In this document: piece by piece, positions 16,413 to 26,271 of the stretch | Layout: each line of letters starts with the position of its first letter | How positions within the stretch are numbered: position 1 is the stretch's first letter | Assembly: GCF_003325355.1 (NCBI RefSeq) | Contig: NZ_CP030850.1 | Span: 5,387,501 to 5,451,500, forward strand | Direction: 5' to 3' | Source: Runella rosea | GTDB taxonomy: Bacteria; Bacteroidota; Bacteroidia; Cytophagales; Spirosomataceae | Length of the DNA stretch: 64,000 nt | Notes under the pieces: generated by a model | Databases searched by the model: none | What the model saw: only the letters and a program-made list of their open reading frames with translations | Told to the model about the DNA's origin: nothing | Made by a program: the position numbers and the translations under genes

Positions 16413-17308
16413 ATGAAAAAAAACATTCTGTTCCATTGCTCATGCCTCTTGCTCTTTTTGGGATTACTTTCCGACGGGAGCGCGGTGTATGGGCAATTCA
16501 AAACGAACTCCATGCAACAACTGCTGACAACCAAAGGGCTGGTGGCTCTTTGGGATTTCAAAGAGGAGGAAGGACAGCCGAGAAGGGCACTCGGTGTCGC
16601 CGAGTTTCCGTTAATTGAACAAAACGGAACCCTGCCGCGCATCAGCGAAGGGCCGCTTTCGGGCTACTCGACGCTTTTTGGCAACAAAGCTTATCTTTCA
16701 CTGCCCAATGCCGAACTCGGCAAGCTCAATATTTACGGCAAAAATCAGGGCGTCACCGTAATGGCGTGGGTCAAATGGACGGGTGAACAAACGGGATTTG
16801 TGGGGGGATTTGGAACGAATACCAAGACGGCGGCAAACGGCAGTATGGACTGTTTGTATCGCTGCCGCATTATAACGGCCGCAATCAGGTCTGCGGGCAT
16901 ATTTCCCTTACCGGCAAGCCTACACCGCCATTTCCCTATTCCATTGATTACTCGGCAAGTGCGCAGACGGTGCCGGCCAACGAATGGTGCTGCGTGGCGT
17001 TTACGTACGATGGAACCCATATTCGTTCGTATTTCAATGGCGCCTTTGAAGCACGTACGCCCGAACAGATTGAGCATACCAAAGGGTTTGACGGCTATCC
17101 CGATGGCCTGACACACTCCAAAAATCCGTATTACTTTCCTGAAGGCATTGGTAGCAACGGCTCTGATTTTACAGTGGGGGCCGTGCTGCTTAAAGCGGGG
17201 ATGGGCAATTTTTTCAAAGGACAAATCGGCGGCTTGGCCATATTTGACCGTGCCCTGAGCGACACCGAATTGAAAGAGTTATCAGCACCATTTATACCAA
17301 AAAACTAA
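16413..17308 (+). pseudogene. LamG/concanavalin-A-like secreted protein, broken by a 1-bp frameshift
   Basis: Two frames together encode one ~298-aa protein. Frame 1 (from ATG 16413) gives a signal peptide ending VYGQ, then a LamG-like domain (ALWDFKEEEG, VTVMAWVKWTG) up to about residue 132. After the six-G tract at 16802-16807 this frame becomes Arg/Pro-rich nonsense and stops at 17111. The sensible continuation is in the next frame: WNEYQDGGKRQYGLFVSLP, later EWCCVAFTYDG, FKGQIGGLAIFDRALSD, stop at 17308. Seven G instead of six would restore a single ORF. The protein is probably a carbohydrate-binding lectin-like or glucanase-fold partner of the SusCD locus. The break may be a sequencing error in the homopolymer, a true recent mutation, or slippage. 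Its neighbours look intact and the 2-bp gap to the GH10 gene is conserved operon spacing. Confidence 0.8.
16802..16807 (+). other. Homopolymeric G tract at the frameshift
   Basis: Six consecutive G at the exact point where the protein similarity to a LamG domain jumps frame. A tract of seven would give the continuous reading FVGGIWNEYQ. Confidence 0.75.
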
Positions 17309-17310
17309 CT

Positions 17311-18639
17311 ATGAAAAAATTGCTTATCGGGTTGATGTTGAGCGGATTTCAAACCTTTGCCCAAACCGCGCGTTATGATTCACTTTGGAGAGACCCGACC
17401 GTGGAAAAACGCATTGCCGACGGCATTGAACAATACCGAAAGGGTGATTTCACCTTGTTGTTTCCCGATCTCAAAGGCAAGGCTGAGGTAGAAATTCAAC
17501 AGGTAAAACATGACTTTATGTTCGGTTCTAATATTTTCATGTTGAAAGGTTTCAAAACCGAGGCCGAAAACCAGCGCTATGAAGAAGTGTTCAAGTCGCT
17601 GTTTAATCTAGCCTGTGTTCCTTTTTATTGGAAAACCCTCGAACCCGAGCAGGGCAAACCTCGCTTTGCGGTCAACAGTCCTGCGGTTTATCGTCGTCCG
17701 CCACCTGATTTAGTGCTGGATTTTTGCGAGAAAAACGGCATTACACCCAAAGGACACACACTGGTATGGGATAATACTGACCACGCTGTTCCCACTTGGA
17801 TACCCACCGATACTGCCAAAATTCAACCCTTGATTGATGCCAGAATCAGGGAACTGGCGAAACGTTACGGGTCAAAAATAAAAACCTGGGACGTGGTCAA
17901 TGAAGTACTGAAAGACCATCCTCACGTACCCATGCCGCCCGAATATCCGCTCAAAGCCTTCAAAACGGCGCAAAAGCATTATCCAGCCGATACCCGACTG
18001 TTTATCAATGAAGTAACAACTGAATCGTGGCAAAACTACCATCGAGAATATACGCCATTCAAGTTGCTGATCGATAATCTGAAATACCAAGGGGCCAATA
18101 TTGGCGGCATTGGGCTGCAGTTTCACTTTTTCAGTGAGCCGCTGCATTATAATGTCGTAGCCGGTAAGGCCATGGCGCCGTCGGATATGTTTCGAAATTT
18201 GGACGTGTATGGTCGCTACAATCTTCCAGTACACGTTTCTGAGATCACCATTCCTGCCTTGCCTACGGGCCCCGAAGGATTGGAAAATCAGGCGCGTTTG
18301 ACCCGTAATTTCTACCGCCTTTGGTTCAGTCATCCAGCAGTGGAGGCCATTATTTGGTGGAATGTGGCCGACGGAACGGCCGTAGCGGGAGAAGACAAGT
18401 GGCGCGGAGGATTTTTGGACGAAGCCCTTAAACCCAAACCAGCCTTTAATGTACTTGATGGACTGATAAATCGGGAGTGGAAAACAAATATAAAAACAGA
18501 AATTTCTGGCAAAAGCTATTCATTTCGAGGGTTTTATGGGGAATACGTGGCCAAAATTACGGTCAACGGCAAAACCACCGAGCGCCGATTTTCCATTCAT
18601 AAAAATCAACCCAAAGAGTTTAAAGTAACCGGGTTGTAA
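17311..18639 (+). CDS. Endo-1,4-beta-xylanase, glycoside hydrolase family 10
   Basis: A 442-residue secreted GH10 enzyme. The signal peptide ends FAQ near residue 19. The (beta/alpha)8 barrel carries the family hallmarks: KGHTLVW before the substrate-binding site, WDVVNE with the acid/base Glu198, and HVSEITIP with the nucleophile Glu311, then WWNVADG and KPKPAF near the barrel end. A short beta-rich tail (~395-442) resembles a C-terminal accessory strand region. GH10 enzymes cleave internal beta-1,4 bonds of xylan. It is located 2 bp after the broken LamG gene within the SusCD operon, which suggests that a xylan or xylan-like hemicellulose is a target of the locus. Confidence 0.9.
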   Translation: MKKLLIGLMLSGFQTFAQTARYDSLWRDPTVEKRIADGIEQYRKGDFTLLFPDLKGKAEVEIQQVKHDFMFGSNIFMLKGFKTEAENQRYEEVFKSLFNLACVPFYWKTLEPEQGKPRFAVNSPAVYRRPPPDLVLDFCEKNGITPKGHTLVWDNTDHAVPTWIPTDTAKIQPLIDARIRELAKRYGSKIKTWDVVNEVLKDHPHVPMPPEYPLKAFKTAQKHYPADTRLFINEVTTESWQNYHREYTPFKLLIDNLKYQGANIGGIGLQFHFFSEPLHYNVVAGKAMAPSDMFRNLDVYGRYNLPVHVSEITIPALPTGPEGLENQARLTRNFYRLWFSHPAVEAIIWWNVADGTAVAGEDKWRGGFLDEALKPKPAFNVLDGLINREWKTNIKTEISGKSYSFRGFYGEYVAKITVNGKTTERRFSIHKNQPKEFKVTGL

Positions 18640-18670
18640 CTAATTATCAAAAAGTTGTATCACAATTCAC

Positions 18671-19861
18671 ATGAAAATCATTGACTTAAAAACCCGTTGC
18701 GTAGCCATTCCGCTCAATGCGCAGTTGCGTCACAATACTGGCGTGCATCCGGGCTATTTTTTGCGGACCATCCTGGAGCTCGTCACGGACGAAGGCATCA
18801 TCGGACTCGGCGAAGTGGGCGGCGGCGATCAGCGCGGGGCACTCCAAAAACTCAAGCCGCGTATTTTGGGACTGGACCCGTTTCACCTCGAAACGCTCAA
18901 GCTGAAAGTGCTGCGCAGTATTTATTACATGTCCAATGCCCGTTTGTACGCGGCCATCGAAATGGCGTGCCTCGACATTCAGGGCAAGGTGCTGGGGCGG
19001 CCCATGAGCGATTTGCTCGGGGGGAGTGTGCGCAGCGAAGTGCCGTTTATTGCTTATCTGTTTTGGCGCTACGACCGTCCGGGCGGCGGTCATGATGAAA
19101 CGGCCGAAGATTTGGCCGATTATTGCGAAGAACTGCACGAAACACTGGGTGTTAATGCGATGAAGCTTAAAGCCGGGGTGATGGCTCCGACCGAAGAGGC
19201 GCGGGTGTTAGAACTGTGCCGCGAGCGGTTGGGCGACGATTTCGGGCTGCGCATCGATCCCAACGGCGTATGGTCGGTACCGACGGCGGTGAAAATTGGC
19301 AAGCGACTGGAAGAGCTTGGTATTGAATACTTTGAAGACCCGTCATGGGGGCTCAACGGCAACGCCGAAGTACGAAAACAAATCAGAATTCCGATTGCTA
19401 CTAATATGTACCCCGCCCGTTTTGACGACCTTGCCCCCGCCATCAAACTCAATGCCGTGGACATTGTCCTCACCGATATTCACTATTGGGAAGGGCCCAA
19501 AGGCGTAAAAGATCTGGTGGCCGTTTGCAATACCTTTAACCTGGGCGTGGCCATGCACAGCGGGGCCGAATTCGGCATCGAACTCGCGGCCATGATTCAC
19601 ACGGCTTCTACTATTCCAACCATGACATTCGCGGGCGACGCCCACTACCATTACCTCACCGACGACATTATCGAAGGCGGATTGATGAAGTACGAAAACG
19701 GCTGTATCAAAGTGCCAACCGGGCCAGGGCTGGGTGTTGCGCTCGATGAAGACAAGATGAAGTTTTACGAAAAATATTACGAAGAAAAAGGCGATTACTA
19801 CGCCCGTTTTCATCAAGATCCCTACCACCCCGACTGGTACCCGACGGTGGGCGGGATATAA
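18671..19861 (+). CDS. Enolase-superfamily sugar-acid dehydratase (glucarate dehydratase-like)
   Basis: A 396-residue cytoplasmic enolase-superfamily protein with the N-terminal capping domain and the mandelate racemase/muconate-lactonising barrel. Visible catalytic features are a KxK motif (MKLKAG, Lys165 and Lys167), metal ligands Asp196 (DPNG) and Glu222 (FEDP), Asn245 in ATNM, and His296 in MHSGAEFGIEL. The combination KxK, ATNM and the H-containing loop resembles the glucarate dehydratase subgroup, which abstracts the alpha proton of an aldarate or aldonate and eliminates water. The substrate cannot be read from the sequence. Placed between two glycosidase genes and before dehydrogenase, lactonase and aldolase genes, it probably turns a sugar acid released from the glycan into a 2-keto-3-deoxy acid. 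Confidence 0.85.
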   Translation: MKIIDLKTRCVAIPLNAQLRHNTGVHPGYFLRTILELVTDEGIIGLGEVGGGDQRGALQKLKPRILGLDPFHLETLKLKVLRSIYYMSNARLYAAIEMACLDIQGKVLGRPMSDLLGGSVRSEVPFIAYLFWRYDRPGGGHDETAEDLADYCEELHETLGVNAMKLKAGVMAPTEEARVLELCRERLGDDFGLRIDPNGVWSVPTAVKIGKRLEELGIEYFEDPSWGLNGNAEVRKQIRIPIATNMYPARFDDLAPAIKLNAVDIVLTDIHYWEGPKGVKDLVAVCNTFNLGVAMHSGAEFGIELAAMIHTASTIPTMTFAGDAHYHYLTDDIIEGGLMKYENGCIKVPTGPGLGVALDEDKMKFYEKYYEEKGDYYARFHQDPYHPDWYPTVGGI

Positions 19862-19872
19862 ACACAGCCTAT

Positions 19873-21300
19873 ATGTATGTACGTAAGTTAGTTATCACGC
19901 TTTTGTATTTTTTTGTCGGAGAATGTTTTGCGCAAAAACCGCCTTTGTCAAACCTCTTTGTGCAGGTGAGTCAAAAAGATGAGCGGTATCTGGCGTTGAG
20001 CGACGGGAGTACCTTTATTCCGATTGGAGCCAATATTTGTTTTCCGAGGCTCATTTCCAAAGAGGCCGAAGTGTTGCGTTATTACAATCATTACTTTCAG
20101 CAATTGGCGGCCAACGGCGGCAATTTTACTCGTATCTGGCTGAGTGTACCGCTTTTTGAAGTGGAAAATAAAGAAGCAGGAAGTTATGATGTGCAACAGG
20201 CGGAGCGTATTGATAAAGTCCTGGCATTAGCCAAAAAATACAATATCAGGGTCAAATTTTGTTTGGAACATTTTAGAAAGATTACCAATTCACCCGCACC
20301 TTTTCCATCGTCCGTGCCGTTTGACCGTCCCGTGTATGCCGCAGACATAGCCACGATGGAAGACTTCTTTTTGACCGAAAAGGGCAAAAAACGCTACTTG
20401 GAGCGGGTTGATTTTTTTGCTAAACGCTACGGAAATAACCCGACTGTATTCGGGTGGGAACTTTGGAATGAGGTCAATGCGGTCAACGTCAAAGAAAAAG
20501 AGATTTTGTTGAAGTGGACGCAGGAAATGCTGATGGAGGTAAAAAAACGCCTGCCGCGTCAGTTGGTGATGCAGACCTTGGGGAGTTTTGACAGCGAATC
20601 GTCGTCGGAATTATACCGTACTTATTCACAGTTGCCTCAAAATCAACTGGCACAGGCGCATCGGTATTTGGATACGGGGGCGACATTGGCCATTTGTCAG
20701 GCCCCGATGGATGAATTGGGGAGCGATGCAGTGCGGACGTTGAAACGTTTCAGCCCGGAAAAACCCGTGATTCTATCGGAAGTGGGGGGCGTAGAGCCGC
20801 ACCATGCCGGACCGCTAAAACTCTACGAAAAAGACACCGTCGGGACCCTGATCCACGATATTTTGTTTGCGCCTTTCTTCGCAGGCGCGGCGGCACCCGG
20901 ACAGTCATGGCATTGGGATTATTACCTTGAAAAAAATAAACTATGGTGGCATTTCGGACGCTTTGTGGAAGCCGTCAAAGGTTTTGACCCCATTGCCGAA
21001 AAATCGGAATCGTTTTATGAAACGTTGTCCAATCAACTGAAAATGTACGGATTAAGAGGCGCTAAAACAACGCTGCTTTGGCTACGCGACGGGGCGGCTA
21101 CTTGGAAAACAGAATTAGCGGAAGGGCAACCTGCCCGCACAGTTTCAGGGCAATTATTACAAAATCCCATGAAAAATGCCCGTAAAGTGTCCTTTTATGA
21201 CCCGTGGAAAAACCGTTGGACCAAAGGTAAAGTTTCGGCCAACGGGACAATTGACCTACCTGATTTTCGGCGTTCACTTATTGTAAAATTGGAAAAGTAA
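19873..21300 (+). CDS. Secreted GH5-like (clan GH-A) glycoside hydrolase
   Basis: A 475-residue protein with a signal peptide (cleavage after FAQ near residue 21). The barrel carries clan GH-A marks: an early GxNFTRIWLS strand, WELWNEVNAV with the acid/base Glu200, and VILSEVGG with the probable nucleophile Glu303. This is the cellulase/mannanase-type fold (GH5 or a close relative such as GH113). The exact family and specificity are not assigned here. A C-terminal beta domain (~380-475; KTTLLWLRDGAATWK, VSFYDPWKNRWT) is typical of such enzymes. The gene is tightly packed between the dehydratase and SDR genes, with 1 bp to the next start. Confidence 0.8.
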   Translation: MYVRKLVITLLYFFVGECFAQKPPLSNLFVQVSQKDERYLALSDGSTFIPIGANICFPRLISKEAEVLRYYNHYFQQLAANGGNFTRIWLSVPLFEVENKEAGSYDVQQAERIDKVLALAKKYNIRVKFCLEHFRKITNSPAPFPSSVPFDRPVYAADIATMEDFFLTEKGKKRYLERVDFFAKRYGNNPTVFGWELWNEVNAVNVKEKEILLKWTQEMLMEVKKRLPRQLVMQTLGSFDSESSSELYRTYSQLPQNQLAQAHRYLDTGATLAICQAPMDELGSDAVRTLKRFSPEKPVILSEVGGVEPHHAGPLKLYEKDTVGTLIHDILFAPFFAGAAAPGQSWHWDYYLEKNKLWWHFGRFVEAVKGFDPIAEKSESFYETLSNQLKMYGLRGAKTTLLWLRDGAATWKTELAEGQPARTVSGQLLQNPMKNARKVSFYDPWKNRWTKGKVSANGTIDLPDFRRSLIVKLEK

Positions 21301-21301
21301 C

Positions 21302-22093
21302 ATGCGTTTACAACATAAAAAAGCCCTTGTGACGGGTGCCTCTGGCGGTATTGGAAAAGCAATTGCCCTGCAACTGGCGCGGGAAGGCTGTGCGGTGGGG
21401 ATTCATTTTCTGGACAAAGCAGAGGAAGCAGGTCAGGTGGCCGAAGAAATTCGGGCGTTGGGCAGGATTGCGCAGGTATTTCAGGCTGATTTGTCTGAGC
21501 CTGAGCAAGCCCAACGGCTGGGAAATGAAGCCTGGGAAACGATGCTGGGAATTGATTTTTTGGTAAATAACGCGGGTGTTTCGTATAAAAAACACTTTCT
21601 GGACGTGACCGTGGAAGACGTGGAAACCTTTACGAATATCAATTTTAAAGGTACATTTTTCCTAACCCAAACCATTGCCCGAAAAATGGTGGAAACCCAA
21701 ACCGAAGGCAGTATTTACACCATTACGTCGGTCAACGCCCTGCGGCCCGGCTTGGGGTTAAGCACCTACGGGGCCACTAAAGGCGCTCTCGAAACTCTTA
21801 TGCAGGGAGTAGCGATGGAGTTGGCGCCGCACCGAATCAAGGTGAATACCATCGCGCTCGGCGCTTTTCAGACCGATATTACGGCGGCGGTTTGGCAAAA
21901 TCCCGCATTGCTCAAAGAAGTCAACGATGGCATTCCGCTCGGGCGCTTTGGTCAGCCGCAGGAAGCAGCGGCCATTGTGGTAGATATGCTGGCTTCTGGT
22001 AGCTATCTAACGGGCGCAAGTCTGACCCTAGACGGTGGCCTGCTGCTGATGCGCGGCTATGGAAAACCTGCACCTTATCAAAACGAAGAATAA
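21302..22093 (+). CDS. SDR-family NAD(P)-dependent oxidoreductase
   Basis: A 263-residue classical short-chain dehydrogenase. The Rossmann nucleotide-binding motif TGASGGIG lies at residues ~10-17, NNAG in the mid-region, and the catalytic pair Tyr156 and Lys160 in STYGATK. Family members in this context oxidise sugars or reduce keto-sugar acids (glucose 1-dehydrogenase or gluconate 5-dehydrogenase type). In this locus it is the likely first oxidation step, giving a sugar lactone for the SMP-30-like lactonase; alternatively it acts on a keto-uronate. Substrate is inference. It starts 1 bp after the GH5-like gene and ends 13 bp before the GH2 start. Confidence 0.9.
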   Translation: MRLQHKKALVTGASGGIGKAIALQLAREGCAVGIHFLDKAEEAGQVAEEIRALGRIAQVFQADLSEPEQAQRLGNEAWETMLGIDFLVNNAGVSYKKHFLDVTVEDVETFTNINFKGTFFLTQTIARKMVETQTEGSIYTITSVNALRPGLGLSTYGATKGALETLMQGVAMELAPHRIKVNTIALGAFQTDITAAVWQNPALLKEVNDGIPLGRFGQPQEAAAIVVDMLASGSYLTGASLTLDGGLLLMRGYGKPAPYQNEE

Positions 22094-22106
22094 AAGAACG
22101 TTAACC

Positions 22107-25007
22107 ATGAAGAAAGAAATATTTTTCAATCATTTAAACAAAACCTTACCTGTAGTAAGGAAGATCGCGCTGTTGGTTTTAATCCTCTGGTCGAAGTCAG
22201 TCATTGCCCAGGTCAAAGACAAAACATTATGGCAACCCTATCGCGTCACGGAACGGTCTGGCAATCAGCATATTGAATTAACGGGTGAGGGGTGGACGCT
22301 CGGACATGCCGACCAACCCATAAAAAGTACTGCCGAATTGAAAGCCCTAAAAGATGTTTTCAGCACTTCGGTGCCCACTTCGGTGCATTGGTCGTACTTT
22401 AAAGCGGGCAAACTGCCACATCCATACTATCATAAAAACTCCCTGCAATACACGTGGCTTGATGAAAAAGCCTGGTACTATCGCCGCTCGTTCAGGATGC
22501 CTGAAAAGGGAGCCGACGACTACGTTTTTCTCTGCTTTGAGGGCGTGGATTATTTCTCAAAAGTATGGGTAAACGATTCGCTCGTTGGAGTTCATGAAGG
22601 TATGTTTGGTGGTCCAACCGTGGAAATAAGCCGTTTTTTGAAAGCAGATAACGAAATTGTGGTGGAAGTACGCGCTGGCAATTGGGGCAACAAAGCCACG
22701 TATTATGAGAACTTACCGCGCTTGGCATCGGGGGAGTTTGATTATTCCAAACGCACTGGCTACAATCCCCGCGCAAGCGGTAAAATCATCAAACCTTGGG
22801 TGATTTCGGGTGGCTCGGGCGGCGAGCCTTTTTTCAGCGTGGGTATGTGGCAAGGCGTGCGGCTAGAAGTGGTTCCAAAAGTGCATTTAGAACGACCCTA
22901 TCTGACTACAACAGAGATAAGAGGTCAGAATAATTTACAATCTGCTACCCTCCACCTTTCTTTAGAGCTCTTAGCCAACGAAGCTTCCACCAATCTTACA
23001 CTCCATCCGTGGGTCAATGCACAACTCGACCATCCCAACAATTACGGTCAAAAATTTGAACCTGTTTCAGGAAATTATACCGTACAATTTGAAATGTTTT
23101 CGGGCGCAACTTCCGCGCTCAAACAAACATGGAAGGTCAACTTGACCAAAGGTCGCAATTGGCTCGAAAAAGACATCGTGCTGCCTAATCCTAAGTTGTG
23201 GAACCCTAATGGATTGGGAAAAGCAGAGCTGTACGAAGTAAAAATCACGCTTTTAAAAGAAAACAAAGCGGTTGATAATCTGAAATTTACGTACGGTGTA
23301 CGCCGAATTGAGTACTTGCCCACGGCGGGCGAGCGCACCCGCGATCGCTGGGATAACTGGCAGTTTGTCATCAATGGAAAAAAGCTCTTTGTGAAAGGAA
23401 TGAATTTTACGCCCCAGGATATTTTGCTCGACCTAAACCGCGAACGCTACCGCTGGACACTCGAAGCGGCAAAAAAAATGGGCGTTCAGCTCGTTCGCAT
23501 CTGGGGCGGCGGCCTGCTCGAAACGCAGCATTTCTACGACCTTTGTAATGAATTGGGTATCATGGTGTGGCAGGACTTCCCCATCGGAAACCAAGACACG
23601 CCCGATTATCCACAGGACGTATGGGAGGCGCAGGTGGTGCAGAACATTGTGCGGCTGCGCAACCATCCGTCGCTCGCCATTTGGTGCGGGGGCAATGAGT
23701 TTAACGCCTACTCGACGGGCAATGCCGCCTCCCTCGGAATCATCGAGCGTAATCTCAAAATCTTTGATCCCTCCCGCGTTTTTAAGCGCACCACACCCGA
23801 CCACGGAGCCATTCATACCTACCCCGACATGGACCCAATATGGTACAACCGCAGCTACGCCAAAGCGCCGTGGATTTCCGAAACGGGTATGCACTCCATT
23901 CCCGAAGCGGGTGTTTTCTACGAAACGGTCAACAACAAAGAATTTACGGATTTGGGCAAAATGTGGGACAAAGAATTCTATAAAACCCACCCCGAATTCA
24001 TTCACCATTTTACCGAATACGGCCCGGGGCGCGTACCGCGTATGCTAAGCCGCGCTTCACACATTACAGACGTAACCGACCCGAGCATTGATGCCATTTC
24101 GGAAGCGTCGCAGGTGGGAGCGGGGGAGTTTTATCAGATTTTTTCCGAAAAAGTACAGGGCAATTATCCCGTCACGGCGGGCCTGATGCCGTGGGTATTT
24201 AAGCGGCATTGGCCCGTCATTGCCATCCAACTCATGGATTGGTTTGGCCACGCTGGCGCGCCGTATTATTTTCTGAAACGAACCTACGAACCTACCCATG
24301 TAGCCGTTGATATAGAAAGGATGCTGTGGAAAGCAGGGGAAAAAATCAACCTGCCCGTCAAAATCACCCACTCCGAAGCGCAACCAATAAAAGGAGCGCA
24401 GGTTTCGGTAACGGTGATGGATGATTCGTTCAAATCGCTTTGGCACCAACAAAAACCCGTAGCTATCGCGGTCGGGCCTTCGGTTAATGCCGTGCAAACG
24501 GGTAATTTTCAGATTCCTTCCGATTACCGCGACCGATTTTTGTTGGTGTTGACTGAACTCAAAGATGCTGCTGGCAAGTTGATCTCGCGCTCGTACTATT
24601 ATCCGCGCGTGTTGTCAAAAATGGATGATGCCGCTTTTTATGCCGACTATACCACCAAACCCATTGAGTGGATCACGCTCGACAAAGGCCCGTGGTTGAA
24701 ACCTACCGTGGCTAAATCGGCTACCCGTTGTCAGTTGACGGTTGTGCGTCAGGAAAAAATAGATGACCAACACAGTCGTATCACGGTACGGGTGCTTAAT
24801 CAGGGAAATCTGCCTGCCTTTATGACCAAAGTTGACATCAGCGGCACCAAACGCGCTATCGTGGCGAGCGACAATTACAATTGGCTGGCAGCGGGCGAAA
24901 GCCGTGAAATAACACTTGACGTTCTCTGGCGCGAACCCGAGACAAAAAACAGTGCCATCGTGACTTTCTCGGCTTGGAACGTTGCTAAAATGGAAGTGAA
25001 ATTATGA
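22107..25007 (+). CDS. Glycoside hydrolase family 2 (beta-mannosidase / exo-beta-glucosaminidase type)
   Basis: ATG 22107 is chosen over the in-frame ATG at 22059 because it avoids overlapping the SDR gene and puts a normal signal peptide at the N-terminus (MKKEIFF ... VIAQ). The 966-residue protein has the GH2 order: jelly-roll sugar-binding domain with WYYRRSFRMP and GVDYFSKVWVNDS, Ig-like domain, and TIM barrel with WGGGLLE. The acid/base Glu531 is in CGGNEF and the probable nucleophile Glu592 in WISETGMHS. C-terminal Ig-like domains follow. The layout is that of the beta-mannosidase / exo-glucosaminidase branch rather than beta-galactosidase. It is secreted or periplasmic and probably trims oligosaccharides imported by the SusCD pair. 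It overlaps the MFS gene by 4 bp (ATGA). Confidence 0.88.
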   Translation: MKKEIFFNHLNKTLPVVRKIALLVLILWSKSVIAQVKDKTLWQPYRVTERSGNQHIELTGEGWTLGHADQPIKSTAELKALKDVFSTSVPTSVHWSYFKAGKLPHPYYHKNSLQYTWLDEKAWYYRRSFRMPEKGADDYVFLCFEGVDYFSKVWVNDSLVGVHEGMFGGPTVEISRFLKADNEIVVEVRAGNWGNKATYYENLPRLASGEFDYSKRTGYNPRASGKIIKPWVISGGSGGEPFFSVGMWQGVRLEVVPKVHLERPYLTTTEIRGQNNLQSATLHLSLELLANEASTNLTLHPWVNAQLDHPNNYGQKFEPVSGNYTVQFEMFSGATSALKQTWKVNLTKGRNWLEKDIVLPNPKLWNPNGLGKAELYEVKITLLKENKAVDNLKFTYGVRRIEYLPTAGERTRDRWDNWQFVINGKKLFVKGMNFTPQDILLDLNRERYRWTLEAAKKMGVQLVRIWGGGLLETQHFYDLCNELGIMVWQDFPIGNQDTPDYPQDVWEAQVVQNIVRLRNHPSLAIWCGGNEFNAYSTGNAASLGIIERNLKIFDPSRVFKRTTPDHGAIHTYPDMDPIWYNRSYAKAPWISETGMHSIPEAGVFYETVNNKEFTDLGKMWDKEFYKTHPEFIHHFTEYGPGRVPRMLSRASHITDVTDPSIDAISEASQVGAGEFYQIFSEKVQGNYPVTAGLMPWVFKRHWPVIAIQLMDWFGHAGAPYYFLKRTYEPTHVAVDIERMLWKAGEKINLPVKITHSEAQPIKGAQVSVTVMDDSFKSLWHQQKPVAIAVGPSVNAVQTGNFQIPSDYRDRFLLVLTELKDAAGKLISRSYYYPRVLSKMDDAAFYADYTTKPIEWITLDKGPWLKPTVAKSATRCQLTVVRQEKIDDQHSRITVRVLNQGNLPAFMTKVDISGTKRAIVASDNYNWLAAGESREITLDVLWREPETKNSAIVTFSAWNVAKMEVKL

Positions 25008-26269
25008 GTAAACCCATTGAAATACCGCCGCTTACCGCCCGCAAAAACTACAAATGGGAATTGCTGGTACTGCTGTGGCTGGCCTTTTTTCTCAATCAGG
25101 CCGACCGTCAGATATTTAGCGTGGTGCTGCCGTTGATTCGTAAAGATCTGGGCCTTTCAGATGCTGAATTGGGGCTCATTGCCTCGGCCTTGGTCTGGAC
25201 GTACGGTCTGTTGGTGCCCATTGCGGGTTTTATCGGCGACCGATTTTCGCGGCGCAACATTCTGGGCGTTAGTCTGGTCTTCTGGTCGTTGGCTACGCTG
25301 AGTACGGGTTTTTGCACCACCCTGATTCAGTTCGTACTGTTGCGCGGTATGGCCACGGGTGGGGGAGAGGCCTTTTATGCGCCTTCGGCCAACTCGCTTT
25401 TGAGTGAGCACCACCCAAAAAATCGCTCATTGGCCTTGTCTATTCACCAAACGGCGGTGTATTTCGGCATTATTTTGAGCGGATTGATTGCGGGTTACGT
25501 GGGCGAACATTACGGATGGCAGCGCGCCTTTTTTCTCTTCGGCAGTTTTGGGGTTTTGCTTGGCTTCGTGTTTTTCCTGCGGGTAAAAAAAGATGTACCG
25601 GCGGTGCTGAACAGTTCCGTGCAAACTTTTATACCGGACACTACGCCTACCGTTGGTCAAGTTGCCCGCATTATCGTTCGTAAACCTACAGTTTGGATGC
25701 TGACGTTGGCGTTTGCCTGTATGGTATTTGTCAATGTGGGCTATCTGACGTGGATGCCTTCATTTTTGGCCGAAAAATTTGGTCAATCGCTCAGTGAAGC
25801 AGGCTTCTCTTCGCTGTTTTATCACCATGCAGGTGCATTTTTAGGCGTACTGATGGGCGGTAAAATCGCCGACCGTTACGCCGCCAAAAAACCGCAGAGT
25901 CGGTTGATTGTGCAGGCGTTAGGGCTATTGCTGGGCGCACCTTTCATCTATCTGATGAGCGTCAGCCTTTCCCCAACGGTCACCTATGCAGCGCTGTTTT
26001 TCTTTGGAATATTTCGGGGTTGGTATGATTCAAATATCGTGGCGTCACTGTATGAAGTCGTAGCGCCCAACATCCGTTCGTCGGCCTATGGATTGATGCT
26101 GGCCTGTGCGTTTCTGGTAGGCGCTACGTCGCCGTATATTTTGGGCGTGCTCAAACCCACGCTAGGCTTGTCGGCGGGGTTATCCTATCTGTCATTTATG
26201 TATGTGCTGGGGGCTACACTCATCGGTTTGGCGGTAGTTCGGTTTTTTGAAAAGGATAAAAACCGCTGA
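25004..26269 (+). CDS. MFS transporter (hexuronate/sugar-acid permease type)
   Basis: A 421-residue inner-membrane permease with about 12 hydrophobic segments. It shows the MFS loop 2-3 signature (GFIGDRFSRRNILG) and an N-terminal NQADRQIFSVVLPLIRKDLG motif typical of the anion:cation symporter branch that moves organic anions such as hexuronates and phthalate. The start overlaps the GH2 stop (ATGA), implying translational coupling. In this locus it would carry the released mono- or disaccharide, or its acid, into the cytoplasm; the branch assignment favours a sugar acid. It ends 2 bp before the SMP-30-like gene. Confidence 0.88.
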   Translation: MSKPIEIPPLTARKNYKWELLVLLWLAFFLNQADRQIFSVVLPLIRKDLGLSDAELGLIASALVWTYGLLVPIAGFIGDRFSRRNILGVSLVFWSLATLSTGFCTTLIQFVLLRGMATGGGEAFYAPSANSLLSEHHPKNRSLALSIHQTAVYFGIILSGLIAGYVGEHYGWQRAFFLFGSFGVLLGFVFFLRVKKDVPAVLNSSVQTFIPDTTPTVGQVARIIVRKPTVWMLTLAFACMVFVNVGYLTWMPSFLAEKFGQSLSEAGFSSLFYHHAGAFLGVLMGGKIADRYAAKKPQSRLIVQALGLLLGAPFIYLMSVSLSPTVTYAALFFFGIFRGWYDSNIVASLYEVVAPNIRSSAYGLMLACAFLVGATSPYILGVLKPTLGLSAGLSYLSFMYVLGATLIGLAVVRFFEKDKNR

Positions 26270-26271
26270 AA

